Below, piece by piece: positions 25,031 to 32,788 of a stretch of 64,000 nt of DNA. The notes below the pieces were generated by a model. That model was not told the origin of the DNA. It did no database searches and worked only from the letters and a program-made list of their open reading frames with translations. How positions within the stretch are numbered: the stretch's first letter is position 1; each line of letters opens with the position of its first letter. The translations under genes and the position numbers were made by a program. Origin of the DNA: Nonomuraea roseoviolacea subsp. carminata (GTDB taxonomy: Bacteria > Actinomycetota > Actinomycetes > Streptosporangiales > Streptosporangiaceae); assembly GCF_024172185.1 (NCBI RefSeq), contig NZ_JAMZEC010000001.1, positions 4,422,001-4,486,000 on the forward strand, written 5' to 3'.

Positions 25031-27432
25031 GGCTGCTGCGTCGCAAGGAAGGGCCGTCGCTGGACTCCCGGCTGGACGCCCTGCTGGAGGCCGCCACGCT
25101 GGCCGAGGGACGGCTGCCGGGCGGTGTGGTGGGGTCCGCGCGCGCCGTGGCCGAACGGGCGGGGGCGCGCCGCAGCCTGTCGGCCGAGCACACGGTCGTC
25201 GCCCTGGCCGGGGCCACGGGGAGCGGGAAGTCGTCGTTGTTCAACGCGCTGGCGGGGGCCGAGGTGGCGACGGTGGGCGTCACGCGGCCGACGACGTCGG
25301 CGGTGCAGGCGGCGGTGTGGGACGGCGCCACGGGGGCCGCGGGCCCGCTCCTGGACTGGCTGGACGTCTTCACCCGCCACCAGGCAGGCGGTGCCTCAGG
25401 CTCACCCACCGATCCAGATTTGTCCGGACTTATCATGCTTGACCTGCCGGACCACGACTCCATCCAGCTCGGCCACCGCCTGGAGGTGGACCGCCTCGTC
25501 GAACTGGTCGACCTGCTGGTGTGGGTCCTGGACCCGCAGAAGTACGCCGACGCGGCACTCCACGAGCGCTACCTGCGCCCGCTGTCCGGGCACCGCGACG
25601 TGATGGTCGTGGCGCTCAACCACGCCGACCGGCTGCCGCCCGACGCGGTGGACCGCTGCCTCGGCGACGTGCGGCGCCTGCTGGACGAGGACGGTCTGAA
25701 GGGCGTGCCCGTCCTCGCCACCTCGGCCCGTACGGGCAGGGGCCTGGCGGAGCTGCGCGCGCTCCTGGCGCGGCGCGTCGCCGACCGGCGCGCCTGGGCG
25801 TCCCGCCTGACGGCCGACGTCATCACCACCGCCGACCTCCTGGCGGCCGCTTCGGCCAACCCTCCGGAGATCCCCGGCTTCACAGGGGAGGAACGCCACG
25901 CCCCCACCGCTACGACGGCACTCGCTTCCGCGAACACGCCTGGGAGGACGGGCGTGGAGAGGCCCGGCGCGGGGACGTCGGGTGCGGGGGCGACAGGCGT
26001 GGGGACGTCGGGTGCGGGGGCGGCGGGCGTGGGGACGTCGGGTGCGGGGGCGGCGGGCGTGGGGACGACCGGCACGGGGGCGACGGGTGCGGGGGCGACA
26101 GGCGCGCCGGGGGTGTCCGGGGCGCCGGCTTCCGGCGGGGGCCGGGGGCGGACGAGCGGGGACGACGGGGCCTCCGCTGCTCCCTCGGCGGGTCCTTCGG
26201 GCGCCGGGGCGGCGAGCACCTCGACGGGCGTGTCCGGCGCGACACGTGCGGCGGGGGAGGGACCGGGGCGTGAGCCCTCTGGAGGGAGGGCGTCAGCGGG
26301 GCGGCCCCGGGCGGAAGGGCCTGGTGCGTTGCCGGGGGTGCTGGCGGCGGGCAGGGAGATCACGCGTTCGGCCGAGCTGCCGGAGGCGCCCTCGGGCGGG
26401 GACGTCTCGGCACGGTTGGGGCGACGGCTCACGATGGCGCTGGAGGAGGCGGCCGGGGTGCCCCTCGTGCTGGAGGCCGTGGCGAAGGGGCACCGGCACC
26501 GGGCCGTGGTCGCCACGGGCTGGCCGGTCACCCGGTGGATCCGCCGCCTCAGACCCGACCCCTTGCGCCGCCTCCGCCTCGGCATGGGCGTGAGCACCGG
26601 CACACGGAACGGCACGAGCGGCGGCGCCGCGGTTGCAGGAAGCACGATCGTCGCGCGAGGCGGGGCGTCCGCCGCCGGAACACCCACCGCGCGAGGTGGG
26701 GCGTCCGCTTCTGGGACATCCGGCCCGCGCGGTGGGACGCCCGCCGCCGGGACACCCACCGCGCGAGGTGGGGCGTCCGCTTCTGGGACATCCGGCCCGC
26801 GCGGTGGGACGCCCGCCGCCGGGACACCCGCTCTGCGTGGCGAGAGTCAGGACATCGTGGGCCGTACGTCCCTACCCGCCGCCTCCGCCGTGCAGAAGGC
26901 GCGGGTCGAGACCGCGATCCGCGACGTCGGCGAGGCTGCCGCGAGCGGGCTGCCCGGCCCCTGGGAGGCGGCCGTGCGGCGGGCGGCGCGGGCGCGCTCC
27001 GGCGAGCTGGCCGACGCCGTGGACCGGGCCGTGGGCCGGACGTCCGTCCAGGCGACCCGGCCGCCCCGCTGGTGGAAGGCCGTCGGGGCGGTGCAGTGGC
27101 TGGTGTTCGCCACGATGGTGGTGGGGGCGCTCTGGCTCGGCGTGCTGTTCGGCCTCGACTACCTGCGGCTGCCGGAGCTACCGGTGCCGACGCTCGGGGT
27201 GGTGCCGTGGCCGACCGTGCTGCTCGCCGGTGGCGCGCTGGCGGGGGTTCTGGTGGCGCTGCTGTCCCGGCTGGCGGCCTGGGTGGGCGGTCGGCGTCGC
27301 GCCCGCCGTACGGCCAAGGCCATGCGCGCCGCCGTCGGTGAGGTGAGCGCCGAGTACGTGCTCGGCCCCGTGGAGGCGGAGATCGACGCGTACGCCCGCT
27401 TCCGTGACGCCGTCGAGCGGGCCCGAGCCTGA
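25027..27432 (+). CDS. Dynamin/YfjP-like GTPase 2 with low-complexity insertions
   Basis: 801 residues. G1 GATGSGKSSLFNALAG is at about 62-77, G2 RPTTSAVQA, G3 LDLPDHDS, G4 NHAD and G5 TSARTG. The GTPase domain ends near 285. A disordered Gly/Ala/Thr-rich insertion (about 300-445) contains 10-residue repeats, and a second (about 538-603) has 24-residue repeats. A C-terminal region with two membrane helices (WLVFATMVVGALWLGVLFGL and WPTVLLAGGALAGVLVALL) would anchor it. It overlaps GTPase 1 and probably works with it as a hetero-pair at the membrane, an arrangement known for bacterial dynamin pairs. Both insertions look recently expanded. Confidence 0.82.
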   Translation: MRLLRRKEGPSLDSRLDALLEAATLAEGRLPGGVVGSARAVAERAGARRSLSAEHTVVALAGATGSGKSSLFNALAGAEVATVGVTRPTTSAVQAAVWDGATGAAGPLLDWLDVFTRHQAGGASGSPTDPDLSGLIMLDLPDHDSIQLGHRLEVDRLVELVDLLVWVLDPQKYADAALHERYLRPLSGHRDVMVVALNHADRLPPDAVDRCLGDVRRLLDEDGLKGVPVLATSARTGRGLAELRALLARRVADRRAWASRLTADVITTADLLAAASANPPEIPGFTGEERHAPTATTALASANTPGRTGVERPGAGTSGAGATGVGTSGAGAAGVGTSGAGAAGVGTTGTGATGAGATGAPGVSGAPASGGGRGRTSGDDGASAAPSAGPSGAGAASTSTGVSGATRAAGEGPGREPSGGRASAGRPRAEGPGALPGVLAAGREITRSAELPEAPSGGDVSARLGRRLTMALEEAAGVPLVLEAVAKGHRHRAVVATGWPVTRWIRRLRPDPLRRLRLGMGVSTGTRNGTSGGAAVAGSTIVARGGASAAGTPTARGGASASGTSGPRGGTPAAGTPTARGGASASGTSGPRGGTPAAGTPALRGESQDIVGRTSLPAASAVQKARVETAIRDVGEAAASGLPGPWEAAVRRAARARSGELADAVDRAVGRTSVQATRPPRWWKAVGAVQWLVFATMVVGALWLGVLFGLDYLRLPELPVPTLGVVPWPTVLLAGGALAGVLVALLSRLAAWVGGRRRARRTAKAMRAAVGEVSAEYVLGPVEAEIDAYARFRDAVERARA
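25971..26100 (+). repeat. 30-nt minisatellite in GTPase 2
   Basis: Units beginning GGGGACGTCG recur at 25971, 26001 and 26031, with a diverged unit at 26061. They encode VGTSGAGAAG. The exact 30-nt period keeps the frame. The repeat is strongly G-skewed on the plus strand. Confidence 0.85.
26645..26836 (+). repeat. 72-nt (36-nt half-unit) tandem repeat in GTPase 2
   Basis: A 72-nt block starting near 26681 is repeated exactly from 26753, with partial copies either side. It encodes a 24-residue unit made of two 12-residue halves (GTPTARGGASAS and GTSGPRGGTPAA). The near-perfect identity suggests recent duplication. Confidence 0.85.
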
Positions 27433-27436
27433 TCCC

Positions 27437-27507
27437 GGAGGCCCGGCACACCGGGAGGTCCCGGCACACCAGGAGGTTCCGGCACGCCGGGAGGCCCTGG
27501 CACACCG
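27437..27507 (+). repeat. Four 17-18 nt tandem repeats after GTPase 2
   Basis: Units like GGAGGYCCYGGCACACCG start at 27437, 27454, 27472 and 27490. The last unit forms the left arm of the terminator hairpin. This suggests that repeated hairpin half-arms arose by slippage. Confidence 0.75.
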
Positions 27508-27529
27508 GGAGGTGGTGTGCCAGGGCCTC
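27491..27529 (+). terminator. Perfect 16-bp terminator hairpin
   Basis: Arms 27491-27506 and 27514-27529 pair perfectly around a 7-nt loop. It lies 58 nt past the GTPase 2 stop. The rest of the 366-nt gap (27530-27798) is low-complexity GC-rich DNA with degenerate GAGCGCGGG-like repeats and no convincing gene. Confidence 0.85.
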
Positions 27530-27798
27530 GGGATGGCCGGCCGGCCCCTCGCCCGCGAGCGGGTGATCGTCTGGATCATGTCGGCGGCCGACGAGCGCAT
27601 GTGGATCCCGCGCGCCCCTGAGCGCGGGAGCCCAACTCTCGGGCGCGGATCATGAGCCAGCGCTCGGGCGCGCCTCCTGAGTGCGGGAGTTCGGCCTTCG
27701 GGCGCGCCTCAGTGACGAGTTCGGAGCCCGGCCCTCGGGTGGGCCTCGGCGACGAGTGGGATGTCCCTATGGCCTGGTGAGCAGCCTCACATCCGAGT

Positions 27799-28683
27799 TC
27801 ATGACGTCGGGCATCCCTCGTTGCTGAGCAGCTTCTTCACCAGGTCGTCGGCCAGCGGCTCTTCGCCGACCACCAGGGTGGCGTGGCCATAGCTGCTCAG
27901 GCCGCCCCCGTGCACATACATGGACTCCGGCACGCTCGTCGTGACCTGCGTGTCCTCGCCCCGCTGGCCTGGCTTGTGGATGGCGTACTCGTCGACGGCC
28001 ACACCCCGCTTCCTGAGCTCGGCGCGCACCTCGCTCACGGGCCGGTTGTAGAAGGGCACACAGTTCATCGGCTCGCGGACGTCGGTGAGGGAGCCGATGA
28101 TCTCGTACTCCTCGCCGGGGCGGGCCGCGCGGCCGAGCCGCACGTCTGCCGAGCCGGTGAAGCTCTTGTCGATCTTGAGGCCGATCGGGCAGGTCCGGCC
28201 CACGCCGGCGCAGTCCTCGGGCCGGTCGATGCTCACGATCTTGTCCCGGTAGGGGAAGGGCGTCATCGGCTGCCAGCCGGGCGTGTCCATGGTCAGCTCG
28301 CCCTCGAAGCTCGGCGTGGCCGGCACGACGTGCAGGTCCACGTTCAGGCCGAGGTTCTTGAGCTGGGTCTCGTACACCTTCGGGGAGGCGTACAGGTCCT
28401 TGACCTCGATGACGTAGTAGCCGCCCTCCTCCTTGACGTCCAGCGCGGCGGCGGGCGTGCTGTTCAGCGCCGACGGGACGATCCAGGCCGCCGCCGCGAG
28501 GGCCGCGGCCACCGGCAGCGCGACGAGCGGGCGCCACCTCCGCCGAGGCCGGGCGTCCGGCGCCGGCGCGGGTGCGGCGTCCATGATCTCGTTCATCAGG
28601 TCCCGCGCGAGCGGAGTCAGCGGCGCCGCGGGCACCGGGGCGGGCGCCAGCCGCTCGACGACGTCGTCCAGGTTCGTGGTCAC
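27799..28683 (-). CDS. Membrane partner of ECF sigma module 1 (putative anti-sigma-like)
   Basis: 294 residues. The cytoplasmic N-terminus (about 1-55, TTNLDDVVERLAP) is followed by one membrane helix (LVALPVAAALAAAAWIVPSA, about 60-79). The extracytoplasmic part begins ALDVKEEGGYYVIEVKDLYA and contains paired cysteines (EDCAGVGRTCP) and a PASTA-like stretch (RPVSEVRAELRKRGVAVDEY). The GTG overlaps the sigma stop by four nt (GTGA). The arrangement sigma then one-helix protein suggests it controls the sigma factor, but no zinc anti-sigma motif (HxxxCxxC) is present, so this is inference. It is strongly similar to the product at 30536-31429. Confidence 0.72.
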   Translation of the reverse strand: MTTNLDDVVERLAPAPVPAAPLTPLARDLMNEIMDAAPAPAPDARPRRRWRPLVALPVAAALAAAAWIVPSALNSTPAAALDVKEEGGYYVIEVKDLYASPKVYETQLKNLGLNVDLHVVPATPSFEGELTMDTPGWQPMTPFPYRDKIVSIDRPEDCAGVGRTCPIGLKIDKSFTGSADVRLGRAARPGEEYEIIGSLTDVREPMNCVPFYNRPVSEVRAELRKRGVAVDEYAIHKPGQRGEDTQVTTSVPESMYVHGGGLSSYGHATLVVGEEPLADDLVKKLLSNEGCPTS

Positions 28684-29261
28684 GCGTTCTCCTTGGCGAG
28701 ACGGACGGCCCGCGGGCCGTATCCGGCGAGGTCCTCGTCGGCGGCGGCGAGCTCGGCCGCGAGCCGCTTGCGCGCGCGGTGCAGGCGCTGGCGGGCGGCG
28801 ATGCGCGAGCAGCCCAGCACCCTGGCGATCTCGGCGCCGCCGAGGCCCTCCCAGCCGGCCAGCGCCAGCACCTCCCTGTCGTCGTCCGACAGGCGCAGGA
28901 ACGCCGCGCGCGCCGCCCCGGGCGCCCGGTCCGCCGGGGACCCGGCCCAGGCGGCCAGCTCCTCGCCCAGCCGCTGGGTCAGCGCCGTCCTGCGGGTCTC
29001 GCCGCGACGGTGGTTGGCGAGGGCGCGCCGGGCCACGCCGTACAGCCAGAACAGGGCGCGCTCGCCGGCCGGCACCTCGCCGAGCCGCCGCCACGCGATG
29101 GTGAAAACCTCGGACAGCAGGTCGGCGATGTCGTCCGGCGAGTCGGCGCGCCGCCGCACGTAGGCGGCGACGGCCGCGTAGTGCTCCGTGTAGATCTGCT
29201 CGAAACGGCGGCGAGGATCGGGTGGGCCCACGTCGTCGTCCTTCCGGTACGGGAGTGTCAC
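28680..29261 (-). CDS. ECF-type RNA polymerase sigma factor, module 1
   Basis: 193 residues from the GTG at 29261. Region 2 is RFEQIYTEHYAAVAAYVRRR with DIADLLSEVFTIAWRRL. Region 4 is LALAGWEGLGGAEIARVLGC followed by SRIAARQRLHRARKRL. I chose 29261 because it aligns with the start of the module 2 sigma and lies 11 nt from a CGGACA box, as in module 2 (leaderless). A GTG at 29231 with a GGAAGG ribosome site is the alternative. It is coupled to the membrane partner by a 4-nt overlap. Regulon and signal unknown. Confidence 0.85.
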   Translation of the reverse strand: MTLPYRKDDDVGPPDPRRRFEQIYTEHYAAVAAYVRRRADSPDDIADLLSEVFTIAWRRLGEVPAGERALFWLYGVARRALANHRRGETRRTALTQRLGEELAAWAGSPADRAPGAARAAFLRLSDDDREVLALAGWEGLGGAEIARVLGCSRIAARQRLHRARKRLAAELAAADEDLAGYGPRAVRLAKENA

Positions 29262-29272
29262 GTGATGGTCAG

Positions 29273-29297
29273 TGTCCGGACCGGAGCGCGTGTGACA
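29273..29297 (-). promoter_or_regulatory. Putative ECF promoter of sigma module 1
   Basis: On the minus strand TGTCAC, 13 nt, CGGACA (29273-29278 on plus as TGTCCG) lies directly before the sigma start. The same spacing and -10-like box occur before sigma 2, sigma 4 and the S8 protease. Confidence 0.5.
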
Positions 29298-29312
29298 TCC
29301 CCGGCGAAAAGG

Positions 29313-29454
29313 CTCAGAATCGCACGGGGGCGGCCGGATCGGCTGGTGGCGAATCTGCTCGGCAACGCCGCCCGGCACAACGTCCCAGCGGCTGGATCAA
29401 GGTGACCACCGGCGTGGAGGCCGGCCGGGCCGCGCTCCGCTCTCGCCATGATGG
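29313..29454 (+). pseudogene. Remnant of a sensor histidine kinase (ATPase N-box fragment)
   Basis: Plus-strand translation gives RPDRLVANLLGNAARHNVP in one frame (from about 29331) and then SGWIKVTTGVEAGRAAL in the next frame (to about 29440). Together they read like the continuous N-box region of a HATPase_c domain, as in RLVANLLDNAVRHN-type kinases. A single missing C near 29385-29390 would explain the break. No HisKA, G1 or G2 motif is found nearby, so only about 40 codons survive. It sits in the otherwise gene-free space between sigma module 1 and the alpha/beta hydrolase. Identification is by eye. Confidence 0.55.
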
Positions 29455-29498
29455 GACGTCGTGATCGTGCCGGGGAACTGTCGGAGGGGTCCGATACC

Positions 29499-30206
29499 GT
29501 GCCGCCCATGGCGGAATTCGTACTGGTGCCAGGGGCCTGGCTCGGAGCATGGGCGTGGGACGACGTGGTGCCCGAGCTGCGGGCGGCGGGCCACGGCGCC
29601 CACCCGTTGACGTTGTCCGGGCTCGCCGAGAAGCGGGGCGCCCCGGCCGGGCAGCAGACCCACGTCCAGGACATCGTCGACGAGGTCGAGCGGCTCGACC
29701 TGCGCGAGGTCGTCCTGGTCGGCCACAGCTACTCGGGCATCCCGGTCGGCCAGGCCGCCGAGCGCATCGGCGACCGGCTGTCGCACGTGGTCTTCGTCGA
29801 CTCCAACGTGCCTTCCCACGGCGAGTCGTTCGTGTCCCCCTCGCCGGCGGGCCGCGCGGTGGTGGAGGCATCCATGGCCGCCAACGACGGCTACTGGGCG
29901 CCGCTGACCGCGGCCGACTACGCGGGCCAGGGCCTGACCGACGAGCAGATCGACCGGATCGTGACCGGCTCGACGCCCCACCCGGGCGCCTCGCTGACCG
30001 AGCCGGCCGTGCTGGCCAAGCCTCTCGGCGAGCTGCCGGCCACGTACGTCAAGTGCCTGCTCGACGGCGACGAGCCGAGCCCCGACGTGGCGCGGCTGCT
30101 GGGCGGTGAGCGGTGGCGGCTGGTCGAGATGGACACGGGACACTGGCCGATGTTCTCGCAGCCGCGCGAGCTGGCCCGCGTGCTGATCGACGCGGCCACG
30201 AGCTGA
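29499..30206 (+). CDS. Alpha/beta hydrolase
   Basis: 235 residues. The start FVLVPGAWLGAWAWDDV is typical of the EstC/salicylate-esterase-like branch. The nucleophile elbow is GHSYSG (Ser about 81) and the catalytic His is in MDTGHWPMFSQP near the end; a candidate acid is Asp in the LLDGDEPSP strand. I prefer the GTG at 29499, since GGAGG is about 11 nt upstream; the ATG at 29508 is the alternative. It is monocistronic, with a hairpin about 170 nt downstream. The substrate is unknown. Confidence 0.83.
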   Translation: MPPMAEFVLVPGAWLGAWAWDDVVPELRAAGHGAHPLTLSGLAEKRGAPAGQQTHVQDIVDEVERLDLREVVLVGHSYSGIPVGQAAERIGDRLSHVVFVDSNVPSHGESFVSPSPAGRAVVEASMAANDGYWAPLTAADYAGQGLTDEQIDRIVTGSTPHPGASLTEPAVLAKPLGELPATYVKCLLDGDEPSPDVARLLGGERWRLVEMDTGHWPMFSQPRELARVLIDAATS

Positions 30207-30374
30207 GCGACACGCGTGGAAGCGGTCGCGGCCGGGCGTCTCGCGGAGGTGCGGCCGCGGGTTGAGTGATTCGTGGAGGTGTGGTCGTGGTCTGGTCGTC
30301 TCGCGTGGACGCGGTCGCGGGCTCGTCGTCTCGCGATGGCGTGCCCGCCGGCTGAGCGTTGTGCGGAGAGGGCC

Positions 30375-30400
30375 CCTGCCCGGCGCCCCGTGCGGGCAGG
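30375..30400 (+). terminator. GC hairpin in the gap after the hydrolase
   Basis: CCTGCCCG (30375-30382) pairs with CGGGCAGG (30393-30400), with outer GGGC/GCCC pairing across a mismatch. It probably ends the hydrolase transcript. Confidence 0.55.
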
Positions 30401-30440
30401 AGCCCTCCTACGCCTGGAAGGAAGACCGATCGGCGGCCGT

Positions 30441-30556
30441 CGCGTAGCCGGAAGGCCGGTCGGTGACTTCGCGTACCGAGGCGGTCGGTCGGCGACCTCG
30501 CGTAACTCGGAGGTCGGCTTGTGGACCTCGCGTACCTAGGAGGTCGGGCAGTTCTC
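30441..30556. repeat. Degenerate ~30-nt tandem repeats
   Basis: The core CGCGTA recurs at 30441, 30470, 30499 and 30529 with similar flanks (GGTCGG...GACCTCGCGTA). The array runs into the 3' end of the module 2 partner gene. The whole 30207-30535 gap (329 nt) is GC-rich degenerate repeats plus one hairpin; I see no gene in it. Confidence 0.65.
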
Positions 30557-31429
30557 GCCGCGGCGGCCCCCCGGCTCCTGCGGCGCGGAACCCTCGTAGA
30601 CGTTCAGGGACGCCTTGCCCGGCTCCGTCATGCTGCCCCCCTCCACCAGCCACGAGTCCGGAACCGACTCCTTCGTCCCCCCGGACACGGGGTCCATGTC
30701 GTCGAACTCCTGGACGGTCACACCGCGCTCCTGGAGCATCCCGCGCACCTCGGCCACGGTCCGGCCGATGTAGGGCAGGCAGTGCAGCGGCTCGCCCAGG
30801 GCGTCGATCGCGGTGCCGTTCTGGAACCGCTCGCCGGGCCGGGCCTCGCGCCCGATGGTGATCTCGGCGTGCCCCTCGAAGTTCTCCGGGATCTTCACCC
30901 CGATCGGGCAGCCGCCCATCTTGTCGCACTCGCCCGGCCGGTCGATGGTCTTGATCTCGTCGAGGTACCGGTCCTCGGTGATGGAGGTGGGGGAGACCGA
31001 GCCCACCAACGCCGGGGTCGAGGGGACGACGTTGAGGGTCACGTCCAGACCGGCGTCACGGAGCTGCGCCTCGTACGTGGCGGAGTCGGCGTAGAGGTCC
31101 TTGACCTCGATGACGTAGTAGCCGTCCTCCTTCTTGATGTCGAGCGCCGCGGCCGTCCCGGGGCCGAGGCCGTGTCCGGCGGGCAGCAGCCAGCTCAGCC
31201 CGAGGAACGCGGCGGCCAGCAGCGCCACCCCCGGCACCGCGGCGCGCAGGACCCGCGACCGGCGCCCGCGCCGCCCGGCCGAGGCGACGGCCCGGAGCGG
31301 CGTGACGGCCCTGCTGGGGGCGGGCTCGGCGGCCATGATGTCGCGCATGAGCGCTTGGGCCCCCTCGGTCATGCCGGGCCCGGCGCCGGGAGACAGGTGG
31401 GCGACGACGCGGTCCACGTCGGTGTTCAT
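30536..31429 (-). CDS. Membrane partner of ECF sigma module 2 (putative anti-sigma-like)
   Basis: 297 residues. It has a cytoplasmic N-terminus (NTDVDRVVAHLSPG), one helix (VPGVALLAAAFLGLSWLLPA, about 65-84), then ALDIKKEDGYYVIEVKDLYA, a cysteine pair (GECDKMGGCP) and a PASTA-like stretch (RTVAEVRGMLQERGVTVQEF). It is a close paralogue of the module 1 partner. The ATG at 31429 has AAGGAG upstream. In sister modules this gene overlaps the sigma gene; here a TnpB element separates them, so transcription from the sigma promoter would have to cross the element antisense to tnpB. Coupling between sigma and partner may be disturbed. Confidence 0.72.
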   Translation of the reverse strand: MNTDVDRVVAHLSPGAGPGMTEGAQALMRDIMAAEPAPSRAVTPLRAVASAGRRGRRSRVLRAAVPGVALLAAAFLGLSWLLPAGHGLGPGTAAALDIKKEDGYYVIEVKDLYADSATYEAQLRDAGLDVTLNVVPSTPALVGSVSPTSITEDRYLDEIKTIDRPGECDKMGGCPIGVKIPENFEGHAEITIGREARPGERFQNGTAIDALGEPLHCLPYIGRTVAEVRGMLQERGVTVQEFDDMDPVSGGTKESVPDSWLVEGGSMTEPGKASLNVYEGSAPQEPGGRRGENCPTS

Positions 31430-31441
31430 CGAAACTCCTTG

Positions 31442-32768
31442 AGGTTGGAGGCCCGGTGCTTCAGCCCCGGGGAGCAAAAGTTGGACACCACCCGCACGTG
31501 CTTCGTGCGAAGTGGCTGATTCCTGAGGGGGTGATTCGTCAGAATGGATCGGTGAGGACGGCGTACAAGTGCCGGGCGTACCCGACGCCTGAGCAGGCCG
31601 GCGTGCTGAGTCGCACGTTCGGCTGCGTACGCGTCGTCTGGAACCGCACCCTGGCCTGGCGGCGCGACCGATACCGCACCCAGCGGGCGAAGACCGGTTT
31701 CATCCAGGCCAACGCCCATCTCACCGCGATGAAGGCCACCGACGAGCTGGCATGGCTGAACGAGGTCTCCTCGGTCCCACTGCAGCAGACGATCCGCCAC
31801 CAGCAGACGAATTCGCGAACTTCTTCGCCGGACGCACCAGATATCCGCGTTACAAGTCCCGCACGGGACGGCAGTCGGCCGAGTACACCCGTTCCGGGTT
31901 CCGCTACCGTGACGGGCGGCTGTTGCTGGCGAAGATGGAGGCGCCGCTGGCGTTCGTCTGGTCCTGGCCCGAGGTGGACCCGGCGGCGATCGACCCGAGT
32001 ACGGTGACCGTCTCCCGGGACCCGTGCGGACGGTGGTATGTCTCCTTCGCCGTCGATGCCGCCGTTCCCGACCGGCTTGCGGCGGCGGGTGCCGTGGTCG
32101 CCGTGGATCTCGGGGTGACGGACTTCGCCGTCACCTCCGACGGCGACAAGATCCCCAATCCGCGTCATCTGGCCAGGCGGGAGCGCAACCTGGCCCGCTA
32201 CCAGCGCCGCCAAGCGCGCAAGACCCGCGGGTCGAGCAATCACGTGAAGGCGAAGGCCAAGATCGCCCGCGCCCACCGGAAGGTGCGCGCGGCCAGAACG
32301 GACTTCCTGCACAAGACCAGCACGCGGCTGGTCCGCGACCACGACGTGATCGTGATCGAAGACCTGGCCGTGGCTAACATGATCCGCAACCGCAGACTGG
32401 CCAAGGCCATCTCCGACTGCGGATGGGGCGCCTTCCGCCGCATGCTCGCCTACAAGACGGCCCGATACGGCCGTCACCTGGTCGTGGTCGACCGCTGGCT
32501 GCCCAGCTCCAAGACCTGCTCGGCCTGCGGGCACGTGCTCACGCAACTCGCGCTCGGCACCCGGACGTGGCAGTGCCCGTCCTGCGGCACCCGGCACGAC
32601 CGGGACGTCAACGCCGCGAAGAACATCCTGGCGGCAGGTCTTGCCGTGTCTGCCTGTGGAGGTGACGTCAGACACTCCAGGTCCGTCCAGGTGCAGTCGC
32701 CCGTGAAGCAGGAACCCCAACCTGTGAAGGTGGGAATCCCCCGCCTCTAGGTGTGGGGAAGAAGTCAA
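31442..32768 (+). mobile_element. IS200/IS605-type TnpB-only element, inserted between sigma 2 and its partner
   Basis: The left end holds a subterminal imperfect hairpin (GCCCGGTGCT / AGCCCCGGGG, about 31451-31472). The right end has paired stems (CCAACC...GGTGGG and CCCCCGCCT...AGGTGTGGGG) ending in GAAGTCAA, a form common at the right end of actinobacterial TnpB elements. No tnpA is present and no target duplication is seen, both as expected. Boundaries are inferred: excising 1327 nt restores an ATGA stop/start overlap between the sigma gene (extra C-terminal residues KEFR) and its partner. The true ends could shift by 1 or 2 nt without changing that result. Confidence 0.75.
31552..32750 (+). 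pseudogene. tnpB: TnpB (RNA-guided nuclease family), single frameshift
   Basis: Reading from the GTG at 31552 gives the usual TnpB start (RTAYKCRAYPTPEQ) up to VSSVPLQQTIRHQQ. The frame then stops matching, and the sequence continues one frame over as EFANFFAGRTRYPRYKSR. One base is missing near 31807-31812; restoring it gives 399 codons, the normal size. All RuvC residues survive in the second part: Asp in VVAVDLGVTDFA, Glu in VIVIEDLAVANM and Asp in HDRDVNAAKN. The zinc finger (CSAC...CPSC) is also intact. Either a decayed gene or, less likely, programmed frameshifting. No slippery poly-A/T tract is visible at the site. Confidence 0.8.
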
Positions 32769-32788
32769 GATTTTCCCTCCGCGAGTGT
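32650..32788 (+). ncRNA. Candidate omega-RNA (reRNA) at the TnpB right end
   Basis: In IS605-type elements the 3' end of tnpB and the right end are transcribed as a guide RNA whose last about 16-20 nt come from the flanking DNA. Here the structured right end stops at 32768, so the guide would begin GATTTTCCCTCCGCGAG, matching the end of the sigma 2 gene. Boundaries are approximate and no transcript is shown. Confidence 0.4.

Noticed and set aside
27437..27529. CRISPR-like short repeats
   Set aside because: Units are directly adjacent without spacers and the last forms a terminator arm, so this is a tandem repeat, not CRISPR.
27530..27798. A possible gene in the gap after the GTPases
   Set aside because: Short frames only, composition is low-complexity degenerate repeat.
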